Shown in pieces: positions 57,269 to 64,000 of a DNA stretch of 64,000 nt (the first letter of the stretch is position 1; every line of letters begins with the position of its first letter). Below the pieces are notes generated by a model that was not told the origin of the DNA, searched no databases, and was given only the letters and a program-made list of their open reading frames with translations. The DNA is from an uncultured Thermomicrobiales bacterium (lineage in GTDB: Bacteria; Chloroflexota; Chloroflexia; Thermomicrobiales; UBA6265): NCBI GenBank assembly GCA_902806335.1, contig CADCWG010000146.1, forward strand, positions 86,267 through 150,266. Reading direction: 5' to 3'. Made by a program: the position numbers and the translations under genes.

Positions 57269-57298
57269 AGGGTAGCAAGGTTGCACGGTTCCTGTCAA
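57269..57298 (-). promoter_or_regulatory. Promoter of the hrcA-grpE-dnaK operon
   Basis: On the minus strand, a perfect -35 TTGACA (complement of 57293-57298) is 18 bases from TACCCT (complement of 57269-57274), with a TG one base before it (extended -10). Transcription starts at the edge of CIRCE, so HrcA binding would block it. Confidence 0.8.
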
Positions 57299-57773
57299 GG
57301 TTCGGCGGCCTCTGGGACCCCGGTGGGACCCCGTTGGCTCTCCTTCGGCGCGCCTCCGGGCGGCGCCCGGTCGGCCGCGCGTCGCCCCGCACGCCACGCG
57401 GTCCCCGACGACCTCGCGCGCCTCCGCCGTTCGCTCCCCGCCGCGCCGCACGGTCGCGAACCGCCAGCGCGTGCCGGTCCTGTACACGGGGTCCTTACGA
57501 CACCTCGTCGGTCCGACGGCGCACGTCGGCCAGTGCCGGTCGGCCGAAGGGGCGGGAACCCTTCTCCCGCCGACCGGCCCGCTCAGAGACCGATTGGGCA
57601 CCGCCTCGCCGACAGGTCATGCTGAACGCGGGTGACCGCTCGACGAATCGGCGGCCCCGTCGTCGCGGCGGCCGCCCGGCGAAAGCCGTGAGGTCGCCGG
57701 CTCGGGCACGAGGCCGACCGGAGCCGGCCGCGGACCCGCCGGGGCGAGACCCGGCGATCACCCGGATCGCGGA
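57299..57773. other. Intergenic region between proS and the hrcA promoter
   Basis: No gene was recognised in about 475 bases. The end (57700-57775) is a copy of the dispersed repeat listed separately. Confidence 0.45.
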
Positions 57774-57775
57774 TC
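57700..57775 (-). repeat. Dispersed intergenic repeat, copy 5
   Basis: On the minus strand it reads GATCCGGGTGATCGCCGGG, then CTCGCCCCGGCGGGTCCGCG and GTGCCCGAGCC. This aligns along about 70 bases with copy 2 at 15022-15100. It abuts the 3' end of proS, so it may also act as a transcription end structure. Confidence 0.55.
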
Positions 57776-59222
57776 AGTAGGCGCGGGCAACGACGACCCG
57801 ACGCCCGCTCGGCCGGCCGCAGACGACGCAGGCTCCGGCTTCCTCCGGCCTGTCGGCCGGGATGCACCGGATCGTCGCCTTGGTCTCGGCCTTCACCCGC
57901 GCCTCGCAGTCCCGGCCCCCGCACCAGTGCGCGAGCGACCAGCCGGCGTTCCCCGCGGCCCGGGCCGCGAGGTCGGCGTACGTGTCGACCGGCGCCGTAC
58001 GGTCGGCGAGCGTTCGTCGCGCGGCGGTGAGGAGGTCACCCTGGACCGCCGCGAGCAACGCCTCAACCGCCGACGCGATGTCCGCCATCGCCACCGCCTG
58101 CCGGGCCCGGCCGTCGCGCCGAACGAGCACGGCCTGGTCGGCGGCGATGTCGCGCGGTCCTACCTCGAGCCGAAGCGGCACGCCTTTCAGCTCCCACTCG
58201 TTGAATCGGTACCCCGGGCTGCGATCCTCCCGCGCGTCGACCTTGAACCGGGCCACCGGCCCCAGCCGGGTCGCGATCCGGTCGACGGCCGCCTCGACGG
58301 CGGCCCGCTCGGCGTCGGTCCGCCAGATGGGGACGACCACCACCTGGACCGGCGCCACCAGGGGCGGCAGCTTGAGTCCCGCGTCGTCGCCGTGGACCAG
58401 CACCACCGCGCCGACCGCGCGCTGGCTGAGCCCCCACGAGGTGCTCGAGGCCACCCGGCGGGTCCCGTCGCGGTCGAGGAACGCGATCCCGAAGACGCGG
58501 CCGAAGTGGTCGCCGAGGTCGTGGGACGTCGCGGCCTGGAGCGCCCAGTTCTTGCCGCCCATCATCGCCTCGACGGTGTGGGTCCGCGCCGCGCCCGCGA
58601 ACTTCTCGGACTCGGTCTTGACCCCGGCGACGACCGGGACCGCCAGGTCCTCCTCCAGGAAGCGCCGGTAGACCTCCTGCATCTGGCGCGCCCGGGCGTC
58701 GGCCTCCGCCGCCGTCGCGTGGCAGGTGTGCCCCTCCTGCCAGAGGAACTCGAGCGAGCGGAGGAAGGTCCGTGGGCGCTCTTCCCAGCGCACCGCGTTG
58801 CCCCACTGGTTGACCAGGATCGGCAGGTCCCGGTAGCTCTGGACCCACCGCGCGAAGGTCGGGCAGACGATCGCCTCCGAGGTCGGCCGGACCGCGAGCG
58901 GCTCGTCGAGCTCGCGGTCGCCGCCGCGGGTGACCCAGGCGACCTCCGGCGCGAACCCTTCGATATGCCGTGCTTCCCGCTCTAGCAGCGAGCGCGGGAT
59001 CAGGAGCGGGAAGGAGGCGTTCTCGACCCCCGTCGCCTTGATCCGCGCGTCGAGGCGGCCGACCATCTGCTCCCAGAGCCCGAACCCGTACGGCGGGATC
59101 ACCTTGCAGCCGCGGACCGGAGCGTCGTCGGCGAGCCCCGCCCGCCGGACGACATCCACGTACCACCGGTCGACATCGTCCTCGCGATCGACCAGGTCTT
59201 CGACAAACCGTGCCTGAGCCAT
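57774..59222 (-). CDS. proS: Prolyl-tRNA synthetase, eukaryote/archaeal type
   Basis: A 482-residue class II synthetase. GCKVIPPYGFGLWEQMVGRLD and LAVRPTSEAIVCPTFARWVQS (motif 2 region) are characteristic. A C-terminal zinc-binding segment has Cys pairs in WCGGRDC, IRC and ACVVCGRP. The chain ends in a conserved Tyr (VVVARAY), as in ProRS of the archaeal/eukaryotic group without the bacterial editing insert. ATG at 59222. The leader was searched for a T-box; none was seen. Confidence 0.94.
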   Translation of the reverse strand: MAQARFVEDLVDREDDVDRWYVDVVRRAGLADDAPVRGCKVIPPYGFGLWEQMVGRLDARIKATGVENASFPLLIPRSLLEREARHIEGFAPEVAWVTRGGDRELDEPLAVRPTSEAIVCPTFARWVQSYRDLPILVNQWGNAVRWEERPRTFLRSLEFLWQEGHTCHATAAEADARARQMQEVYRRFLEEDLAVPVVAGVKTESEKFAGAARTHTVEAMMGGKNWALQAATSHDLGDHFGRVFGIAFLDRDGTRRVASSTSWGLSQRAVGAVVLVHGDDAGLKLPPLVAPVQVVVVPIWRTDAERAAVEAAVDRIATRLGPVARFKVDAREDRSPGYRFNEWELKGVPLRLEVGPRDIAADQAVLVRRDGRARQAVAMADIASAVEALLAAVQGDLLTAARRTLADRTAPVDTYADLAARAAGNAGWSLAHWCGGRDCEARVKAETKATIRCIPADRPEEAGACVVCGRPSGRRVVVARAY

Positions 59223-60018
59223 GCCTCACTCCAAGGAGTGCCACGACGAGCGGCGCCGCGGCTCGGCGGGCAGCGCATGGCGCCCGCCGGCCGACGGTGC
59301 GCGCTCGCCCGTGGCCGTGGGATGTCGGCTGCGACGCAGGGGGCGGCTGGCTGGCGCTACCCCCTGCCGGTAGGCACGGGGAGGCCGCCCGCACCCGGCC
59401 CGCCGACGGGTTCGGCCGGCGCTCGGGTGGGGAGAGGGGTGTTGGCGGCGAGGGCGGCGAACGGCATGGTCCTGCCCGGTCGACGAGCCGCGATCGGTCG
59501 TGCCGAAGCGAGGGGCACGACCACGCGAACAAGCATAGCCGACACTCGGGTCCTACCGGCACGCCGGCAGCCAGCCGGTCGCGGCGGGCTCGCCGGCCGA
59601 CCGGCTCGCGGCGGATCCGGGTGATCGCTGGAGGGATCGGGGCGAGGGACGGCCGGGCTCACCCGGGGCAAGCCCCGAGGTCAGAGGCGCAGGGACCGAG
59701 CCGGCTCAACCCGGCTGCGATTCCGCCGGGCGAGGCGCCGGTGACCGCCCGGAAGCCCTTTGAGACCCGCGTCGTTCGCCGCGGGTATGGACCGGCGCCA
59801 CGTCGATCCGCCACCCGCCTCGGGCGACCCTCCCCAGCAACAATGCGTCGACGCCCACCCGGTTCACCGGCCCGACGTTGTAGCCGGGTACCTGGCGCGG
59901 CTCCGCCGGTGCGCGACGTGGGCGGCTTGAGACGGCCGCGTCCCCGAGGTTCGGGCCGGACCGGGGCGGGTCCGCTGGTCGCGGGGGTGAGGCCGGCGCC
60001 GGGTCAGGCCAGCGAGGG
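59223..60018. other. 800-base intergenic region carrying the dispersed repeat
   Basis: No credible gene was found; a 299-codon plus-strand frame is Arg/Pro/Gly-rich, lacks a ribosome binding site and overlaps the ThuA gene. GGATCCGGGTGATCGC at 59611-59626 and a reversed copy with CGATTCCGCCGGGCGA ending near 59757 mark two repeat copies in inverted orientation. Confidence 0.45.
59611..59760. repeat. Dispersed intergenic repeat, copies 6 and 7 (inverted pair)
   Basis: The left copy starts GGATCCGGGTGATCGC and continues into GCTCACCCGGGGCAAGCCCC. The right copy, read on the minus strand, gives CGCCCGGCGGAATCGCAG and GGTTGAGCCGGCTCGG, matching copy 2. The pair is head-to-head, like the pair at 53020-53183. 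Confidence 0.5.
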
Positions 60019-60687
60019 CTACCGCGTCGCCCAGAGCAAGGCGCGGCGGACCATCTCGCGGGCCTCGGGGACCTCGAAGTCGACGTCCTGGTGGCCGAGC
60101 GAGCAGTAGGCGACCCTGCCGGCCCCCCACCGCCGCGTCCACGCGACCGGCATCACGGTCCCCGCGACCCACGGCACGTCGCCGTGCTCCCCCGAGAAGG
60201 TGGTCGTCGCCAGCACCTCGTTGGCCGGGTCGACGTGGAGGTAGTACTGCTCGGAGTGCATCGCGAAGTCGCTGAGGCCGTCGGTGATCGGATGGTCACG
60301 GCGGGTGATCTGGACGGTGTAGTCGATGATGTTGCCCGGGTGGGCCACCCACTGGCCGCCGACCATGAACTGGTAGTCGGTGCTGTCGCGGAAGCTGTCG
60401 GCCATCCCGCCGTGCCAGCCCCCGAGGCCGACGCCGCCCTGGACCGCGTCGGAGAGCCCGCGCAGCTGGTCCGCCGTGATCTTGTCCATCGTCCAGACCG
60501 GCACGATCAGGTCGAGCGCGGCCAGCTTCTCGGCGTCGAGGTAGACGTCGAGGGTGCGGGCGATCTCGGTCGCGTAGCCTTCGGCGTCTAGCAGCGCCGC
60601 GAAGCGGGCCGCGGTCTTGGCGGGCTCGTGCCCCTCCCACCCGCCGGCCACGAACAGCGCCCGCTTCCCACCCGGTGCGTCGGTCAC
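60019..60687 (-). CDS. ThuA-domain protein (trehalose-utilisation/glutamine-amidotransferase-like)
   Basis: A 222-residue protein of the class I amidotransferase-like ThuA fold. [20 protein letters not shown] is the N-terminal strand and loop. [14 protein letters not shown] occupies the nucleophile-elbow position but with His-Gly-Gly instead of Cys. The [22 protein letters not shown] and [15 protein letters not shown] segments are characteristic of ThuA in sugar catabolic operons. The function is not fully established. GTG at 60687 follows AGGGGAA. It follows the orphan binding-protein gene on the same strand. Confidence 0.85.
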   Translation of the reverse strand: MTDAPGGKRALFVAGGWEGHEPAKTAARFAALLDAEGYATEIARTLDVYLDAEKLAALDLIVPVWTMDKITADQLRGLSDAVQGGVGLGGWHGGMADSFRDSTDYQFMVGGQWVAHPGNIIDYTVQITRRDHPITDGLSDFAMHSEQYYLHVDPANEVLATTTFSGEHGDVPWVAGTVMPVAWTRRWGAGRVAYCSLGHQDVDFEVPEAREMVRRALLWATR

Positions 60688-60785
60688 GCCGTTCCCCTTC
60701 CCTACCGGCCCTACCCAACGGCCGCCATCGGCCGCCGACCACGTCTTTCCGCTGCCACGTGAGCCCGTCGCCCGCGACTGGACGC

Positions 60786-62606
60786 CTACCCGACGTCGGG
60801 CGGAGGCGCCGGCGTGAGCGCCCCGAGCGCGAGCACGAAGTCCCGGCGCCAGGGTGCCACGGGCGGCGCCGGGCCGGCGGCCGGCCAATCCCGCCAGAAG
60901 GTGGTGTTGGTGGCCAGCCGCAGCGGGCGCCGGATCAGCGGCACCTCCGGCAGCCCGTCGAGCCAGATCGCCAGCGCCTCGCGGAACGCGACGAGGTAGG
61001 CCGGGTCGTCGAGGGCCAGGTTCTCCAGGCGGTCGACCGCGACGTCGAACGCCGGGTCACCCCACCGCGTGGGCTCCGCCGCCGGCTCGTCTGCTCCGGC
61101 GGCGTAGCGCACGTGGAAGCGGCGTAGGGTCCCGGTCGGGTCGAACGCGCTGGCGTGGCGGGGCGGCGATCCGCCCCCCGCGAGCCAGGCCGAGGCGGTC
61201 CCGTAGGCCAACCGGCCGGCGAAGTCCGGCGCCACCTCGACCGGCGCCGCCATCCCCGCCGCGCGCAGCTGCCCGGCCACGGCCGTGGCGAGCTCCTCCA
61301 GCGGCATCGGGGCGATCAGCGGCACCGTCAGGCGCCGCCCCCGCGCCCAGAACCCGGTGTCGTCCCGGGTGTACCCGGCCTCCTGGAGAAGAGCGGCGGC
61401 CGCCGCCGGGTCGAACCGACCCGGCGGGGCGCCGGCCAGGACATCCGCCGCCCCGCCGAGGATCGCGGCGACCGGTGGGGTGTCGGGGAACGGGGTCTCG
61501 GCCGATGAGCCGTCGCCGCGCTCCACGGCCGCGATCAGGGCCGCCCGGTCGATGGAGAGGCCCACCGCTCGCCGGACGAGCCGGTCGTCGAACGGCGGCG
61601 TGGAACAGTTGAAGCCGAGGACGATCGGCCACGGGTCTGCCACGCCGTAGGGCGGCGTGCGCCCGGTCGGGGTGGATGCCGCCGGGTGCTCGTTGAGCAG
61701 CGCCTCGATGGTGGCGCTCGGAATCGGCGCCGTGACGTCGGCCGCGTCGACCGCGATCGACTGCGCCAGCCGGGTCGGCTCGAGCGCCGCCCAGAACACG
61801 AGGCGGCGGGGGGCCGGGAGCGCCGCCAGCCCGGCAGCCGCCGCCCACCAGTCATCGCGGCGGTCCCACAACCGCGCGCCGCTGTCGGAGCGGACCAGCC
61901 GGTAGGGGCCCGTCACCACGGGCCAGCCCCGCTCCAGGTCCAGGTTGCGGAACGTGACCGGATCGACGCCCTCCCAGACGCGGGCCGGCACGATCGGTAC
62001 GCCGCCGTCGGGGTGGGCGCAGAGGAGATCGGTGAGGAACCGGCGGTTGGGCTCGACGAGGCGCAGCCGAAGGGTCCGCGCGTCGACCGCGACGGCATCG
62101 TCGAGCCAGCGGCCGAGGTCGGCGGCGAACGCGACGGCGGCCGGGGCGTCCCGGAGCATCGTCAGGGTGAAGGCGGGGTCGGCCGCCGTGAACGGTCGGC
62201 CGTCGCTCCAGCGCACGTCCTCGCGGAGGGCGAAGGTCAGCTCCAGGCCGTCGTCGCTGACCTGCCACCGCTCGGCGAGCCAGGGCTGGGGCTCGCCGGT
62301 GGTCGGGTCGGCGACGAGGAGCGACTCAAAGGCGAGGTGGGGTCCGCTGCGGGAGACGGAACCGTCGACGCGAAAGACGTTGGCGTGGTCGCCGTCGGGG
62401 AGGGCGTACAGCGCCGCACCGCCGCTCCCCGCGACGACCAGCGTCTCCGCCCGCGGGATGTCGGCGAGCGGCGGGGGACCGTCCTCCTGCGCGGCGCGGG
62501 CGGGACGCACCCTCACCGCCCCGAACGCCGCCCCGGCGCCCGCGGCGAGGGCGAGGAACCGGCGCCGTGCCAGCCGTTCTTCGCCGCGCCGGTCGCTCCT
62601 CAGCAT
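60786..62606 (-). CDS. Peptide/nickel-type ABC substrate-binding protein, Tat-exported
   Basis: A 606-residue family 5 solute-binding protein (DppA/OppA type). The N-terminus has a twin-arginine motif ([13 protein letters not shown]) and a hydrophobic stretch to about residue 35. [22 protein letters not shown] and [22 protein letters not shown] are hallmark segments. No permease or ATPase gene is adjacent, so it either uses a transporter encoded elsewhere or continues an incomplete operon. ATG at 62606. The substrate could be an oligopeptide or oligosaccharide. ThuA follows after 98 bases. Confidence 0.88.
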   Translation of the reverse strand: MLRSDRRGEERLARRRFLALAAGAGAAFGAVRVRPARAAQEDGPPPLADIPRAETLVVAGSGGAALYALPDGDHANVFRVDGSVSRSGPHLAFESLLVADPTTGEPQPWLAERWQVSDDGLELTFALREDVRWSDGRPFTAADPAFTLTMLRDAPAAVAFAADLGRWLDDAVAVDARTLRLRLVEPNRRFLTDLLCAHPDGGVPIVPARVWEGVDPVTFRNLDLERGWPVVTGPYRLVRSDSGARLWDRRDDWWAAAAGLAALPAPRRLVFWAALEPTRLAQSIAVDAADVTAPIPSATIEALLNEHPAASTPTGRTPPYGVADPWPIVLGFNCSTPPFDDRLVRRAVGLSIDRAALIAAVERGDGSSAETPFPDTPPVAAILGGAADVLAGAPPGRFDPAAAAALLQEAGYTRDDTGFWARGRRLTVPLIAPMPLEELATAVAGQLRAAGMAAPVEVAPDFAGRLAYGTASAWLAGGGSPPRHASAFDPTGTLRRFHVRYAAGADEPAAEPTRWGDPAFDVAVDRLENLALDDPAYLVAFREALAIWLDGLPEVPLIRRPLRLATNTTFWRDWPAAGPAPPVAPWRRDFVLALGALTPAPPPDVG

Positions 62607-62749
62607 CGCGGCCCCTGCACCCCACCGTCGCGGCGCTCCGGCGTGACGCCCCTGCCCGCACCTCATCCCCGGCGCGCCGCCGGCACTGCGCTGGGAGGAT
62701 AGCAGAGCCCGCGCCGGCTTCTTGACGGGGGACACCGCCCCGCTAATCC

Positions 62750-62778
62750 GCGACACCGCCGGTCCCCTGTGCTAGCCT
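62750..62778 (+). promoter_or_regulatory. Promoter of the enolase-superfamily gene
   Basis: GCGACA (62750-62755) is 17 bases from an extended -10, TGC-TAGCCT (62770-62778). The -10 is the same as that of the transporter operon at 1150. A second candidate, TTGACG (62722) with TAATCC at 16 bases, lies further upstream. The leader to the GTG is about 42 bases. Confidence 0.5.
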
Positions 62779-62826
62779 GCGGCCCCGTGTTGACCACCCC
62801 GCGTCGTCCGGAGGAGACCTCTCACC

Positions 62827-64000
62827 GTGGACCGGACCGCCCACAGCCCGACCGCCGACCGTCCGCTCCCGGAGCCCGTCGTCACCCCGGCCTGGGAGCC
62901 GTCCGGCGGGCTGCCGCCGCTCCGCATCACCGACGTCCGGGCGATCATCACCGCGCCGGACGGCATCCGGCTCGTGATCGTGAAGGTCGAAACCAGCGAG
63001 CCCGGGCTCTACGGCGTCGGCTGCGCGACGTTCACGCAGCGTCCCCTGACGGTCGTCACCGCGGTCGAGGAGTACCTCAAGCCGTTCCTGGTCGGCCGCG
63101 ACCCCGACGACATCGAGGACATCTGGCAGACCTCGTTCGTCAGCTCCTACTGGCGGTCGGGGCCGGTCCTCAACAACGCGATGTCCGGCGTCGACATGGC
63201 CCTCTGGGACATCAAGGGCAAGCGGGCGAACATGCCCGTCCACCAGCTGCTCGGCGGCAAGGTGCGGCGCGCGGTCCCGCTCTACGCCCACGCGTCCGGA
63301 CGCGACCCGCAGGAGGTCGAGGAGCAGGCGCGTGCCCTGATGGAGCGGGGCTTCCGCTACCTCCGCGCCCAGGTCGCCGTGCCCGGCTACAGCACCTACG
63401 GCGCGAGCGGGGCCACCGTTGCCCCGACCGGCGCCGACCCCAGCGCGACGGGCCCGACCGGCTCCACCCCGAAGCGCACCAGCCACCTCGACCCGAACCA
63501 GATGCCGTGGGAGCCGTCCGCCTACTGCCGCGTCGTGCCCCGCCTCTTCGACCATCTCCGCAGCCACCTCGGCGACGAGGTCGAGCTGCTCCACGACATC
63601 CACGAGCGCGTCCCACCGATCCAGGCGATCGGCCTCGCCCGGGAGCTCGAGCGCTTCAAGCTCTTCTTCCTCGAGGACCCCTTCGCCCCCGAGGACAACG
63701 ACTACTTCCCCCTCCTCCGCCAGCAGACCTCGATCCCGATCGCGATGGGCGAACTCTATGTCAACCAGGCCGAGTACCTGCCGCTGATCCAGGGACGCCT
63801 GATCGACTTCATCCGGGTCCACATCTCCGACATCGGGGGCCTCACCCCGGCCCGCAAGCTCGCCGCGCTCTGCGAGTACTTCGGCGTCCGCACCGCCTGG
63901 CACGGCCCTGGCGACGCCTCGCCCGTCGCCCATGCCGCCAACCTCCAGCTCGACCTGGTCGCCCCGAACTTCGGCATCCAGGAGTCCTACCTCTTCCCCG
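62827..64000 (+). CDS. Mandelate racemase/muconate-lactonizing superfamily protein, RspA/mannonate-dehydratase-like (5' part)
   Basis: The first 391 codons are visible; the gene runs off the window. The enolase-superfamily barrel is clear. YWRSGPVLNNAMSGVDMALWDIKGK and PVHQLLGG are the substrate-cap and early barrel segments. HDIHERVPPIQA (metal Asp/His), FFLEDPFAPED (Glu), AMGELYVNQ (Glu) and WHGPGDASPVAHAANLQLD follow. These match the starvation-sensing/D-mannonate or D-gluconate dehydratase group. A Thr/Pro/Ser-rich insert sits near residue 195-215. GTG at 62827 follows GGAGGAG. Confidence 0.9.
   Translation, partial: MDRTAHSPTADRPLPEPVVTPAWEPSGGLPPLRITDVRAIITAPDGIRLVIVKVETSEPGLYGVGCATFTQRPLTVVTAVEEYLKPFLVGRDPDDIEDIWQTSFVSSYWRSGPVLNNAMSGVDMALWDIKGKRANMPVHQLLGGKVRRAVPLYAHASGRDPQEVEEQARALMERGFRYLRAQVAVPGYSTYGASGATVAPTGADPSATGPTGSTPKRTSHLDPNQMPWEPSAYCRVVPRLFDHLRSHLGDEVELLHDIHERVPPIQAIGLARELERFKLFFLEDPFAPEDNDYFPLLRQQTSIPIAMGELYVNQAEYLPLIQGRLIDFIRVHISDIGGLTPARKLAALCEYFGVRTAWHGPGDASPVAHAANLQLDLVAPNFGIQESYLFP

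Noticed and set aside
59223..59640. A possible T-box upstream of proS, as found for aspS
   Set aside because: No T-box core such as GGTGGNACCxCG and no U-tract terminator could be found on the minus strand.
59210..60109. A 299-codon plus-strand frame in the large gap after proS
   Set aside because: Low-complexity translation, no ribosome binding site, overlap with the ThuA gene on the other strand, and it runs through the dispersed repeat.

Overview
The window is very GC-rich (roughly 70% or more by eye). Its conserved gene blocks suggest a Chloroflexota bacterium of the Thermomicrobia/Sphaerobacter type. Supporting points are the ATP synthase operon followed by murA, the rny-ymdB-spoVS block, an archaeal-type AspRS, a eukaryote/archaeal-type ProRS, a SpoVS protein and a HrcA/CIRCE heat-shock operon. 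This assignment is inferred from gene content. No rRNA or tRNA gene is visible to test it.

Layout. 1-644: tail of an unidentified protein. 1077-6791: an inducible catabolic operon with a promoter, tandem palindromic operators, a Tat-type sugar-binding protein, two permeases, a nucleoside hydrolase and a LacI-type regulator. 6968-11215: a hygromycin-phosphotransferase-like kinase, a FadR/GntR-type regulator, a promoter with no obvious gene, a thioredoxin-reductase-like flavoprotein and a methyltransferase. 11787-19984: proC (reverse), a DUF255 thioredoxin-domain protein, a GNAT enzyme, a sugar-phosphate-isomerase/FAH pair (reverse), a SCO1664-family kinase-like protein and a phosphoribosyltransferase. 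20313-29574: atpZ-atpB-atpE-atpF-atpH-atpA-atpG-atpD-atpC-murA, with strong hairpins between several genes and a heptamer-repeat element between atpG and atpD. 29900-37123: a lone receiver domain, two glycosyltransferases, two HTH_42-superfamily (AlkZ/YcaQ-like) proteins and a metal-dependent hydrolase. 37608-45711: rny, ymdB-like, spoVS-like, PHP phosphatase, ispD, ispF, dtd and UDP-glucose dehydrogenase. 45757-52909: aspS (reverse) preceded by a clear T-box riboswitch, a tandem universal stress protein, a glycosyltransferase, a GNAT enzyme, a peroxiredoxin, a zinc-protease-like protein and a small membrane protein. 53416-59222 (reverse): proS, then hrcA-grpE-dnaK behind a CIRCE element and ended by a strong terminator. 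60019-64000: a ThuA-domain protein, an orphan peptide-type binding protein and the start of an RspA/mannonate-dehydratase-like enolase-superfamily gene that runs off the window.

The most distinctive signals are non-coding or single-residue features. They are the AspRS T-box with a GAC-like specifier, the tandem operators of the nucleoside/sugar operon, a dispersed intergenic repeat family of about 70 bp, the inverted heptamer element inside the ATP synthase operon, and a MurA with Asp at the usual catalytic Cys position. Two HTH_42 proteins also carry the two different catalytic-type motifs, QxQ and QxD.
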